A stretch of DNA of 64,000 nucleotides from Nocardia yamanashiensis NBRC 100130. GTDB taxonomy: Bacteria > Actinomycetota > Actinomycetes > Mycobacteriales > Mycobacteriaceae. A program made the position numbers and the translations under genes. The notes beneath the pieces are model-generated. The model did no database searches and was not told the DNA's origin. It saw only the letters and a list, made by a program, of their open reading frames with translations. Shown piece after piece: positions 55,343 to 63,652 of the stretch (position 1 is the first letter of the stretch; the number at the start of each line of letters is the position of its first letter). The DNA lies in NCBI RefSeq assembly GCF_001613325.1, contig NZ_BDCD01000017.1:62001-126000 (forward strand). The letters run 5' to 3'.

Positions 55343-56638
55343 TCAGACGCCCAATTGCCGATCCAACAGTCCCACCCGCGATTTCACCTGCGCGTACAGC
55401 GAGGACGACGGGTCCAGCGCCTCCAGGTAGACGGTCCAGGCCGCGAGATCCTCACGCCCGTCCGGTGATTCGGTCCAGCGCGCCAGCAGCCGCCGATCCC
55501 GTGAACGCAGCAGCGCCGCGCGCAGCCGTCCGCGCAGTTCGGCCCGCAGCTGCGCGATGCCGGGCGCGAGCGAACGCGGCAGCAGCGGACCGGGATACGC
55601 GCGCCCGGCCGCCGCCACATCACCACGGGCCAGCGCGCGGCGCACCTCGCCGAGATCGGTGTCCAGATCCAGCAGCAGCCGATAGGGCCGCGAGCCGAGG
55701 GCCATGCCGCCCAGCAGTTTCCGCAATCGCGACAGCTCGGCTCGCACCGTCACCGGATCGAGTTCGGTCTCGTCCAGCAGCAGCGCCAACTGGTCCGCGC
55801 TCATGCCCTCCGGATACTCCGACAGCAGCACGAGTATCTCGGCATGCCGCTGCGACAACCGGATTCGCGCTCCGTCCTCCCGCAGCAGCATCGGCCCCGC
55901 CGCACCGAGCACGCGCAGCCGTGCCCGTTCCCCGAGCACGCGCGGCGGATCCAGCAGCCGCAGCCGCAATTCCGCCTCGGCGGCGACCACGGTGGCCCGG
56001 ATCAGCGAAAGCGCTTCGGGCGCGGCCACTCTCGGGCCGCCGGTGATATCGACCGCCCCGATGACCTGCCCGCTGACCGGATCGTGCACCGGCGCGGCCG
56101 AACAGCTCCACTCGTGCACGGCCCGGCTGAAATGCTCGGCGCCGAAGATCTGAATGTGATGGTCGAGCGCCAGCGCGGTCCCGGGCGCATTGGTGCCCAC
56201 CCGGTCCTCGCTCCAATCCGCACCCTCCACGAATCCCATGGCATCCGCGCGCCGCCGCAGCCCGGCCTCGCCGTCGACCCACAGCAGCCGCCCCTGCGCA
56301 TCGCTGATGGCCACCAGCAATCCGGCCTCGGACGCGTCCTCCACCAGCAGTTTCCGCACCACCGGCCGGATATGCGCGATGGGATGCTCGGACCGGTACC
56401 GCCGCAGTTCCACGTCCCCGAGATCCACCGCCGCCGCGAACCGATCCGGATCCACCCCGCTGCCCCGGCTGCGCTCCCACGAATCCAGCACCACCGGCCG
56501 GATCTGCCTGCCCGGCAAGGTCCGGTCCGCACCGTCGAGGAACACGCGGTGCGCCCGCGACACCTGTCGCGTCAGCTGCGCGATATCGTCCCCCGGACGC
56601 ACAGCCGCCCAGGGATTGCGTGATGGTGCGGTGTTCAT
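55343..56638 (-). CDS. GAF-domain regulator (AcoR-like without sigma-54 part)
   Basis: 431 residues. N-terminal part DSWERSRGSGVDPDRF, typical of AcoR-like proteins. GAF domain with ISDAQGRLLWVDGE, WSEDRVGTNAPGTALA, and EWSCSAAPVHDPVSGQVIGA. The C-terminal half lacks the sigma-54 AAA domain; instead it has a winged-helix-like segment (RLSQRHAEILVLLSEYPEGM, LDPVTVRAELSRLRKLLGG). It is 83 bases upstream of the aldehyde dehydrogenase, reading the same way, and probably activates it in response to a small volatile or alcohol. Confidence 0.87.
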   Translation of the reverse strand: MNTAPSRNPWAAVRPGDDIAQLTRQVSRAHRVFLDGADRTLPGRQIRPVVLDSWERSRGSGVDPDRFAAAVDLGDVELRRYRSEHPIAHIRPVVRKLLVEDASEAGLLVAISDAQGRLLWVDGEAGLRRRADAMGFVEGADWSEDRVGTNAPGTALALDHHIQIFGAEHFSRAVHEWSCSAAPVHDPVSGQVIGAVDITGGPRVAAPEALSLIRATVVAAEAELRLRLLDPPRVLGERARLRVLGAAGPMLLREDGARIRLSQRHAEILVLLSEYPEGMSADQLALLLDETELDPVTVRAELSRLRKLLGGMALGSRPYRLLLDLDTDLGEVRRALARGDVAAAGRAYPGPLLPRSLAPGIAQLRAELRGRLRAALLRSRDRRLLARWTESPDGREDLAAWTVYLEALDPSSSLYAQVKSRVGLLDRQLGV

Positions 56639-56704
56639 CGATGTCCTCAGCGGTCGCCTGCCGTCACTGTAACTCCGGCCGGACCGCGGCGGACGCGGAC
56701 CAAA

Positions 56705-57946
56705 TCAGTTGGTGGTGATTTTCAGCGGCAAGGTCTGGTGGCGGCGGACGAACAGGCTCGGAACCCACATGGGGGCGGCGTCCTCGATCAGGGAGAACGA
56801 AGCGCTGCGCTCCAAGAGGGCGGAGACGGCGGCGTGGGCTTCGAGTTTGGCCAGGGGTGAGCCGACGCAGAAGTGGATGCCCTTGCCGAAGGCCAGCTGG
56901 TGACGAGAGGTGGTGCGGTCGAGGTCGAGGGTGTCGGGGTGGGGGAAGACGGCGGGATCGCGGTTAGCGGCGCCCCAGAGCAGCAGCAGATGGCTGCCGG
57001 CGGGGAGGGAGACACCTCCGAGTTCGGTATCGGTGACGACGTGGCGGTGGTGGCCGCGGAACGGTGATTCCAGGCGGAGCGCTTCGTCCAGGAAGGCCGG
57101 AATGCGGTGCGGCTGTTCGCGAAGCAGGTCTTGCAGGCCGGGGTCGGTGGCGAGAATCCGCGCGGCACTGGCGATCAGGCCGGCGGTGGATTCGCCGCCC
57201 GCGCCGACCAGCTGGACCAGATTCAAAACCGCCACCTCGTGCGGGAGTTCGCCCGCTTCGACCGCGCGAGCCAGCACACCCAGCAGGTCCTGTCCCGAAT
57301 CCCGCCGGGCCGCATCGGTTCTCGCGGCGGTCAGCTGATGGTACAGGTAGCCGGTGAGTTCGGCGGCGGACATGATCAGCGGGCCCATCCGCTCGGCGGG
57401 CACCACGCCGCCGAGCATCTCGGTGCTGTCATAGGCCCAATCCAGCAGGCGCGGAACGTCTTCCGGCGGGAGGCCGATGATGGCGGCCACCAGGGCCAGG
57501 GGCAGCCGGTCGGCCATGCCGGTGGCCCAGTCGATGCGGCCGTCGCGCAGTTCGGACGCCCACAGGCTGTCGACCAGCTCCTCCACGGTGGGGCCCAGGG
57601 CGCGAATTCGCTTGGACAGCACGGTCGATACCAGTTTGCGGTGCTGCCGGTGATCGGGATCGTCGGCGGTGGCCAGCACGTGCACGGCCTGACCGCCGTG
57701 GTCCATGTCGAAGGCGGCGGCGGTGCCGTCGGGCTGCCGGATCAGGGTCGCGGTCAGGTTGGAGGAGAAGACTTCGGTGCGTGCGCACACCTGCGACACC
57801 AGTTCCCACGAGGAGATCAGATAGAAGTCGGTGCCGGGTACCCGGTAGACCGGCGCGTGCTCGCACAACGTCCGGTACATCGGGTACGGGTCCTCGAGAT
57901 GGGCCGGATCGAAGATGTCGATCTCGGCCACGGACGCCATTGTCAT
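56705..57946 (-). CDS. Cytochrome P450
   Basis: 413 residues from ATG 57946 with AGGAG. N-terminal FDPAHLEDPYPMYRTLCEHA, helix C DDPDHRQHRKLVSTVL, I-helix VGAGGESTAGLIAS, ExxR in EALRLESPFRGHHRH, heme motif FGKGIHFCVGSPLAK. A soluble bacterial class I P450. In the I-helix the usual acid/alcohol pair reads GGEST. The substrate is unknown. It is divergent from a TetR gene, with ATCTCA/TGAGAT palindromes between them. Confidence 0.93.
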   Translation of the reverse strand: MTMASVAEIDIFDPAHLEDPYPMYRTLCEHAPVYRVPGTDFYLISSWELVSQVCARTEVFSSNLTATLIRQPDGTAAAFDMDHGGQAVHVLATADDPDHRQHRKLVSTVLSKRIRALGPTVEELVDSLWASELRDGRIDWATGMADRLPLALVAAIIGLPPEDVPRLLDWAYDSTEMLGGVVPAERMGPLIMSAAELTGYLYHQLTAARTDAARRDSGQDLLGVLARAVEAGELPHEVAVLNLVQLVGAGGESTAGLIASAARILATDPGLQDLLREQPHRIPAFLDEALRLESPFRGHHRHVVTDTELGGVSLPAGSHLLLLWGAANRDPAVFPHPDTLDLDRTTSRHQLAFGKGIHFCVGSPLAKLEAHAAVSALLERSASFSLIEDAAPMWVPSLFVRRHQTLPLKITTN

Positions 57947-58012
57947 GCTGTCTCCTGCCTGCGGGCTGATGCCGCGTCACGGTCGCAAGCGCTGAAACGA
58001 GTGTCAACGGTC

Positions 58013-58146
58013 ATCTCGTCGTGAGATTCGAGAAGTACCCGCACGCACGGCGTATTCGCGCGTAAGACATGGAAATAGCCCGTTGAAATGGAGTTATGGC
58101 CACAACCTCGGTGAGACATATTGCGTATTCAATCTCAGTCTGAGAT
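58013..58146. promoter_or_regulatory. Operators between P450 and TetR genes
   Basis: ATCTC-GTCGT-GAGAT at 58013-58027 and ATCTCA-GTC-TGAGAT at 58132-58146 share the same half site, one near each gene. A third partial copy, CTC-GGT-GAG, lies at 58107-58115. The paired layout suits a TetR protein controlling both directions. Confidence 0.6.
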
Positions 58147-58180
58147 GCTGCGGCCGACCGAGCGATCCCGAGGAGTGCAC

Positions 58181-58741
58181 ATGCCGAACCAGCGCGACGA
58201 CTGGCTCGCCGGCGGAAACCGGCGCACGGTCGCACGCGAGCGCATCCTCGCCGCCGCCACCGCCCTGTTCCTCGAACGCGGCATCGCGGCCGTCGGCATC
58301 GACGAGATCGCCGCCCGCGCCGGATGCTCCCGCGCCACCCTCTACCGCCACGCCGGCGGCAAATCCGACCTGGTGCGCGCCGTCATCGCCACCTCCGCGG
58401 TGAAGGTGGCCGACCGCGTCGCCGCCGAGGTCGCCGGACTGCACGGCCAGGACCGCATCGTCGAGGGCATAGTCGCCTCGATCCGCGCCATCCGCAAGGA
58501 CCCCACCCTGGCCCAGTGGCTGGCCAATGTGCGAGCGGGCGGCGCCGACGAATACCTCTCCACCGCACCGGAACTCGGCCGCATCGCGATCGCCCTGACC
58601 GGCGCCGCCCCGGACCCGGAAGCCGCGCAATGGATCGTGCGCGTGGTGCTGGCCCTGCTGGCCTGGCCGCTGCCCGATCCGGCCGCCGAACGCCGCCTGG
58701 TCGAACGCTTCGTCGCACCCGCCCTCAGGTCCCTGACCTAG
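58181..58741 (+). CDS. TetR-family regulator of the adjacent P450
   Basis: 186 residues. ATG 58181 has GAGGAG seven bases ahead; an in-frame start at 58121 would lie across the operator. Helix-turn-helix VGIDEIAARAGCSRATLYRHA. The C-terminal domain is helical and hydrophobic (AAQWIVRVVLALLAWPL). The palindromes on both sides of the intergenic region suggest it represses itself and the P450. Confidence 0.9.
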   Translation: MPNQRDDWLAGGNRRTVARERILAAATALFLERGIAAVGIDEIAARAGCSRATLYRHAGGKSDLVRAVIATSAVKVADRVAAEVAGLHGQDRIVEGIVASIRAIRKDPTLAQWLANVRAGGADEYLSTAPELGRIAIALTGAAPDPEAAQWIVRVVLALLAWPLPDPAAERRLVERFVAPALRSLT

Positions 58742-58827
58742 CGTTGTTTCGGAGCGCGGCTATCGGTTACCCGGAGGACGGCCGGTGCGTCGCACCGGTG
58801 TCACCGACAGCGGAAGAGGACAGATTC

Positions 58828-59121
58828 ATGCTGATGCTCACTCCTACCGCCGCCGAAGCGGTCCGCGGTATCACCTCCGGCGATGGCGTCCCCGACGAGT
58901 GCGGCCTGCGCATTTCGACGTCGGACAGCGCCCAGACCTTCGAACTCGCGGTCACCGCCGCACCCGCCGAACAGGACGATGTGTTCACCGCCGAGGGCGC
59001 CCGCATCTTCCTGGACCCGGAATCGTCCGCCTATTTCGACGACAAGATCATCGACACCGGCCTGGACGACAAGGGCAACGCCACCTTCATCGTCGGACCG
59101 CAGGGTCCCGTCGCGCCCTGA
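58828..59121 (+). CDS. HesB/IscA-like small protein
   Basis: 97 residues from ATG 58828 with AGAGGA ahead. The start MLMLTPTAAEAVRGITSG and GLRISTSDSAQTFELAV match the HesB-like fold, and the end holds SSAYFDDKIIDTGLDDKGN. The three cysteines used by true Fe-S scaffold proteins are missing; only one Cys remains (DECGLR). It may be a degenerate or regulatory member rather than an assembly protein. It sits between TetR and the convergent CocE gene. Confidence 0.78.
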   Translation: MLMLTPTAAEAVRGITSGDGVPDECGLRISTSDSAQTFELAVTAAPAEQDDVFTAEGARIFLDPESSAYFDDKIIDTGLDDKGNATFIVGPQGPVAP

Positions 59122-59134
59122 CGTCCGCGGCGTT

Positions 59135-61039
59135 TCACGAAATCGTTTTCACCGCCTGAAAACTCAGATAGCCGGGATGGTCCGGGTCGATCACCACGGC
59201 CTGGCCGGTGATCTCGCGCTGCTTCCAGCGCGGGATGAGATGGCGCGGGAAGCTGGTGCGGCTCACCGCGATTCGCAGGCGATGCCCGGCGCGCAACAGC
59301 GCCTCGGTGGGGTTGATCTCGATATCGAGGTCGAAGGGTTCGCCGGGAACCACCGGGGCGGCGGTGTCGGCGGTGAGGGGATGGATCGGGAAGAGCAGCT
59401 CGTCGCCGACCCGGTAGCTGGCGGCCTCGTCGGTGTGGCGATGGGATGACAGCAGCGCACCGCGGGTCAGCGGCACCGACGTGCCGTCGGGGTGCACATC
59501 GCAGACCGTGACCGACCAGAACGCGTCGGTCCCGTCGGCCACGGCGTGCAGGTGCAGGTTCATCGGGCCGGTCAGGATCAGATCGGCGGCCAGCGCGTCG
59601 GAGGTGAAGGTGACCGCGGTCGCCTCGCTGCGCCGGTCGTCGTTGCCGTGCGCGTGGCCCAGCAGCAGGGTCACCCCCATGGTCATGACCGCGCTGTTGT
59701 TCGACACGGCGCTGACCCGGCTGCCGGGAACGGGCAGGCGCGTCTCCACCTCGTCGGGCTTGGCGGACAGGCCCGCATCGAGGGCGGCGTGCGGGGCGGT
59801 GCCGGTGCGGTCGCCGGTCAGGTACAGCCGGCGCACCTCGGCGGCGGGATCGGGGTACTCGGCGCGCTGGATCCAATGCCCGTCGCCCTGGCGGCGCAAC
59901 GTGATCGGGCCGTAGCGGTCGATGCCGTTGTCGATGCCCTTGACCCAGCGGTCGAAGAACGCGGTCTGCAATTCGTCGATGGCCTGCGGATTGCCCGGAT
60001 CGCCGAACCCGGACCCGGGAGTCAGGTGGTAGGAGTCGTCGACCAGCACCTGCTTCGCGCCGCCCGGCACCGGAATGCGGTCGTACATGCGGAAATTGGA
60101 GCGGTTGTAGACGTCGTGCCAGCCGCCGTGGATCCAGGTGGGCGTCTCGATCCGCTCCAATTCGGGCAGCTTCTCCGCCCACATCGGATTCAGATAGCCG
60201 TCGGGATGATCACCGAACGCCAGGCGCGCGGCGCGGCGCACCCAGCCCGATCGCCGGGTCAGCCGCTCGCGCAGGAACTCTCCGGCCAGACCCTCGCGCA
60301 TCAGGCCCGGCCAGGCCGGCAGCCATTTGCCGCCGCCGACGCCGAGAATCCACAGCATCATGCCCGGGGTGAGCACGCCGCCGGTCAGGCCGAGTTCGCG
60401 CGGCGGGTCCTCCCCCGCCTCGATCGCGTACACGGCCCGCAGGCCCTCGGGTCGTTGCGCCGCGCTGTGCAGCGCCGAGATCGCCCCGTAGGAGATGCCG
60501 GTGACCGCCAGATCCCCGTTGCACCAGGGCTGTTCACGCACCCAGCGCAACACCTCGACATAGTCCTGCTGTTCGCGCGGGCTGAAGAAATCCCAAGCGC
60601 CCGTGGAGCTTCCGGTGCCGCGCACGTCGACCATCAGCCCGACGTAGCCGCGCCGCACCGCCGTCCGGTTGATCGCGAAGGACTCCAGCACCCCGCCCGC
60701 GGGCGTGCGCAGGACGTCCCGCGCCCGCATCCGGCTGCGGTCGGAGGCGCGCACCCGCCCCGCCGCCTTCCGCGCCACCGTATTCATCCGCATGCCATGG
60801 CGATTGAGCATCTTGTTGTACGGGGTGAAGTTCACGATGGCGGGCAACGGCCCCCCGGCCGGGCCGTTCGCATCGCCCGGCCGCAGGATATCGGCGGACA
60901 GCAGCACCCCGTCCGACATCCGGATCGGAACCGTATTGCGCGCGAACAGTTTCGGATACCGGACCGGGCCGATATCGAACCGGGTGTCCGGATGCACCGC
61001 GGGCGTGGACGATTCGGCAGTGGACAAGAGTTCGCTCAT
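59135..61039 (-). CDS. CocE/NonD family hydrolase
   Basis: 634 residues from ATG 61039 (GTG 61042 precedes it). Catalytic domain: oxyanion region NFTPYNKMLN, VDVRGTGSSTGAW, nucleophile elbow AVTGISYGAISALHSAAQ, acid region near PTWIHGGWHDVY, and late His near DDSYHLTPGS. C-terminal X-Pro dipeptidyl-peptidase-like beta jelly roll (TGPMNLHLHAVADGTDAFWS; FDLDIEINPTEALLRAGHRL). No signal peptide. These serine hydrolases cut esters or acylated dipeptides; the natural substrate is unknown. Confidence 0.9.
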   Translation of the reverse strand: MSELLSTAESSTPAVHPDTRFDIGPVRYPKLFARNTVPIRMSDGVLLSADILRPGDANGPAGGPLPAIVNFTPYNKMLNRHGMRMNTVARKAAGRVRASDRSRMRARDVLRTPAGGVLESFAINRTAVRRGYVGLMVDVRGTGSSTGAWDFFSPREQQDYVEVLRWVREQPWCNGDLAVTGISYGAISALHSAAQRPEGLRAVYAIEAGEDPPRELGLTGGVLTPGMMLWILGVGGGKWLPAWPGLMREGLAGEFLRERLTRRSGWVRRAARLAFGDHPDGYLNPMWAEKLPELERIETPTWIHGGWHDVYNRSNFRMYDRIPVPGGAKQVLVDDSYHLTPGSGFGDPGNPQAIDELQTAFFDRWVKGIDNGIDRYGPITLRRQGDGHWIQRAEYPDPAAEVRRLYLTGDRTGTAPHAALDAGLSAKPDEVETRLPVPGSRVSAVSNNSAVMTMGVTLLLGHAHGNDDRRSEATAVTFTSDALAADLILTGPMNLHLHAVADGTDAFWSVTVCDVHPDGTSVPLTRGALLSSHRHTDEAASYRVGDELLFPIHPLTADTAAPVVPGEPFDLDIEINPTEALLRAGHRLRIAVSRTSFPRHLIPRWKQREITGQAVVIDPDHPGYLSFQAVKTIS

Positions 61040-61120
61040 CACGAGTCCTCACGGGGTCGGCGTCGAACCCTCAGCGTAAATCGTCTGAGACAGATTCGCC
61101 GGGGTTCTTCGCCGACCGCG

Positions 61121-61495
61121 TCAGTTCACCCACGGCGGGTTCACCACGGTGCCGTCGAGCAGTTCGCCGGTGAAGCCGACCGGGGCGGTGACGAGCACGG
61201 TGGCCGGGGTCGCGGCCGAATTGTTCAGCTGGATGGTGGATCCGGCGAGTGCGACGGCGGCGTCACCGAATTTCAGGTCGGCGGCTTCACCGTCGATGAC
61301 CATGGTGAGCTCGCCGTCCAGGACCACGAAGGTCTCCTCCCGCAGGACGCGGTGGGCCACACCGGTGGTGGCGGGCGCGATCTCGATCCGCCACACGCAC
61401 AGTTCGGCGCTGCCGGCGGCGGGCCGGATCAGGGAGGTGAAGGTGGTGCCGTGCATTTCGAAGACCTGGGCATCAGCGGCGCGGATGATCGGCAT
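61121..61495 (-). CDS. Cupin-domain protein
   Basis: 124 residues; start ATG 61495 follows AAAGGAG. One cupin barrel: MHGTTFTSLIRPAAGSAELC, VWRIEIAPATTGVAHRVLRE with ETFVVLDGELTMVIDGE, then AGSTIQLNNSAATPATVLVT. The usual metal His-His-Glu pattern is weak (HRVLREETF), so it may bind metal poorly or act as a sensor. It is divergent from a MarR gene with tandem palindromes between them, so the MarR likely regulates it. Confidence 0.85.
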   Translation of the reverse strand: MPIIRAADAQVFEMHGTTFTSLIRPAAGSAELCVWRIEIAPATTGVAHRVLREETFVVLDGELTMVIDGEAADLKFGDAAVALAGSTIQLNNSAATPATVLVTAPVGFTGELLDGTVVNPPWVN

Positions 61496-61506
61496 GTCAT
61501 CTCCTT

Positions 61507-61547
61507 TAGTCAAGCTGCTTGTCCAATATAGTCAAGGTAGTTGACTA
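61507..61547. promoter_or_regulatory. Tandem MarR operators
   Basis: TAGTCAA-GGTAG-TTGACTA (61529-61547) is a perfect 7-bp inverted repeat. TAGTCAA-GCTGC-TTGTCCA (61507-61525) is an imperfect copy exactly 22 bases before it. Both lie between the cupin and MarR genes, overlapping their promoters, with the first next to the cupin ribosome site. Confidence 0.75.
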
Positions 61548-61573
61548 CTCTGTCAAGTGCCAAGATTCGAGGT

Positions 61574-62020
61574 ATGCCCGTGCCCGCTCAGGACCTGCCC
61601 CTACTGCTGCTCGCCGCGGCCGCCGAGGTGACCGATGCCGTCAATGCCGGTGTGGTGGCCGCCGGATTCGACGATGTGCGGCCGACCCACGGTTTCGCAT
61701 TCGCCCGGATGGCGCCGGACGGGGCGACCGTCGGTGAGCTGGCCGAGCATCTCGGGGTGACCAAGCAGGCGGCCAGCCAGCTGGTGGAGGAGCTGGTGAA
61801 AAAGGGCTACGCGGAACGCAATCCGCATCCGGGCGATGCGCGGGCCAAGCTGGTCACGCTGACGGCGCGGGGCTGGGCGTGCACTCGGGCGGCCGATGCC
61901 GCGCTGGCCGCATACACGACGCACTGGGTGCGGACGCTCGGCCCGGATGCGGCGGCCGGGGTGCGGAACGCGCTGGCCCGGATGGTGACGCCGGGGCGAG
62001 TCCGGCCCTCCGCCTGGTGA
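61574..62020 (+). CDS. MarR-family regulator
   Basis: 148 residues from ATG 61574. Winged helix: TVGELAEHLGVTKQAASQLV then KGYAERNPHPGDARAKLVTL, the usual MarR wing with Asp-Arg. It probably represses the cupin gene and itself through the tandem TAGTCAA repeats. The upstream in-frame TTG at 61541 lies in the operator, so a start there is unlikely. Confidence 0.9.
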   Translation: MPVPAQDLPLLLLAAAAEVTDAVNAGVVAAGFDDVRPTHGFAFARMAPDGATVGELAEHLGVTKQAASQLVEELVKKGYAERNPHPGDARAKLVTLTARGWACTRAADAALAAYTTHWVRTLGPDAAAGVRNALARMVTPGRVRPSAW

Positions 62021-62105
62021 ATTCGTCCGGATCGTGATCGAGCCGTGCGGCGCGCCGACGCGGCGGTGCACCGAGCCATAGCCAGTAGATTGCTAGCGTC
62101 GCGGC

Positions 62106-62726
62106 GTGACTGCGAATCCGATGCCGGTGACGAAGGCGGCGATCTCGCCGCGCGCGGCGCGTTGGGTCGTCGTGGCGTGCGTGCTGCTGCTGCTGATCGG
62201 GCTGGGCGGCGTCGGGTGCCTGATATTCCGGTCGGTGCGGCCGAGCGCGGACGAAGCCGCGCGGGTCGAGAGCGCTGCGGCCGGTATCAGCTTCGTGCCG
62301 CCCGACGGGTGGGAGCCGAACCCGCGCGGCAACGACAATCCGATGTTCGGTCAGGTGGTGCTACGACAGCACGGCGGCGGCATGATCCTGCTCGGCAAGC
62401 TCGACCGCACGCTGTTCGCGGCGGACGAACCCGATGACGGGGCGGCGGCCTGCGGGCTCGCCGGCGGGATGGGCGCGTTCTTCTTCCCCAGTTCGGGCGA
62501 GCAGGTGGATACCAGCTGCGAAGAGGTGAAAGGTCGTGCGGTGCAGGGCAGGTCGTGCTTCCACCGCATCGTGTTCAACGGCTCGAGCAATCCGCCGGCC
62601 GAGGTGTACGGGGCAGTAGTGCGCCGGGGCTGGCAGCGGTGGTGGGTCAGCTGGCTCGGCGACGCCACCACGCCGGTGGATCGGGAAGCAGCGGGACGAC
62701 TGGCGAGATCCATTCGGCCGCTGTAA
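62106..62726 (+). CDS. Membrane-anchored protein of unknown function
   Basis: 206 residues from GTG 62106. One transmembrane anchor (ARWVVVACVLLLLIGLGGVG) with a Cys right after it (GCLIFRS), which may be a chance lipobox-like site. The outside part has strands and three or four cysteines (AACGLAGGM, DTSCEEV, RSCFHRI), a pattern like a small beta-domain. The end RGWQRWWVSWLGDA is Trp-rich. No family recognised; it is convergent with the next gene. Confidence 0.7.
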   Translation: MTANPMPVTKAAISPRAARWVVVACVLLLLIGLGGVGCLIFRSVRPSADEAARVESAAAGISFVPPDGWEPNPRGNDNPMFGQVVLRQHGGGMILLGKLDRTLFAADEPDDGAAACGLAGGMGAFFFPSSGEQVDTSCEEVKGRAVQGRSCFHRIVFNGSSNPPAEVYGAVVRRGWQRWWVSWLGDATTPVDREAAGRLARSIRPL

Positions 62727-62744
62727 CTCCGGCCGATCTACTGG

Positions 62745-63581
62745 TCAAAGTCCCTGCGGTCCCGGCGAATTCGAATCCGGCGGATGCTGTGCGGACGAGT
62801 CCGGTGTGGACGGGTTCGGCACGGGAGGGTACTGGGCGGGAGCGTAGGAGGTCCCAGGCGGATGCTGCGCGGGCGGATACTGGCCGGACGGATACAGCGC
62901 CGCCGGGTACTGGCCAGGCGGATACTGCGCCGCCGGGAATTGGGCGGACGGGTACGACGTGGGCGGGTACGGGAGCTGCGGTTGCGCGGGGCGGAAGTAC
63001 GTGCGTGCCGGGCCGGCCCAGATCAGCACCGTGACCGCCACCGCCAGCAGCCACACCAGGACGCTGATCGCCAGCGCGGCCGCGGCACTGCTCTTCAGGT
63101 TCACCAGGCTGAACAGCATCGATGCGGAGTACAGCCCGAACAGCACGGTGCCGGTGATTCGCGCCCAGTTCTTGCCGGCGCGAATGGCGAACGCCAGCCA
63201 GATCCAGAGCCCGACCGAGATCACCTCGATGAGCACCGAGACGCCGACGGTGATGTTCACGATGAGGTCGATCTGCTGATCGCTCAGCACCCCGTCCGAA
63301 GCCTGCCGCGCCTCCTCCCGCGCGGTCGGCAACTGCGCGAGACCCACGAACAGGCCGACCACGTTCGCGGCCGCGGCGGCCAGCATCAGATAGAACGCGG
63401 TGAGCACCGTCTGCGGCGGTTTACCCGGTTCGGTGCCCGGATAGGCCTGTGCACCGCCGGGGAACGGCTGGTAGCCGATGGCCCCCTGATAGGGCGGATA
63501 GGCGGCCGGGGCCGGCGCGGCCGTGACGGCCGACGGATCCTCGACCGGCGGCCAATGCGGCTGCGGTTGCTCCTCGGTCAC
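62745..63581 (-). CDS. Pro/Tyr-repeat membrane protein
   Basis: 278 residues from GTG 63581 with GGGAGG. N-terminal Pro-rich stretch (YPPYQGAIGYQPFPGG), then four transmembrane helices between about 60 and 205, and a C-terminal tail of tandem repeats built on YPPGQYP, YPSGQYP and similar units. Such tails are common in actinobacterial envelope proteins and may bind other cell-wall factors or phase-separate. Function unknown. Confidence 0.76.
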   Translation of the reverse strand: MTEEQPQPHWPPVEDPSAVTAAPAPAAYPPYQGAIGYQPFPGGAQAYPGTEPGKPPQTVLTAFYLMLAAAAANVVGLFVGLAQLPTAREEARQASDGVLSDQQIDLIVNITVGVSVLIEVISVGLWIWLAFAIRAGKNWARITGTVLFGLYSASMLFSLVNLKSSAAAALAISVLVWLLAVAVTVLIWAGPARTYFRPAQPQLPYPPTSYPSAQFPAAQYPPGQYPAALYPSGQYPPAQHPPGTSYAPAQYPPVPNPSTPDSSAQHPPDSNSPGPQGL

Positions 63582-63652
63582 TGTTTCCCTCCCTGACGGT
63601 TTCCGCCGGAGCATAGCGGCCGGAAATGACCGGGACGTGCACGGACGAGGAA

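Noticed and set aside
59492..61531. A 679-codon plus-strand frame opposite the CocE hydrolase and cupin
   Set aside because: It spans two unrelated minus-strand genes and their intergenic operator, with no recognisable protein content.
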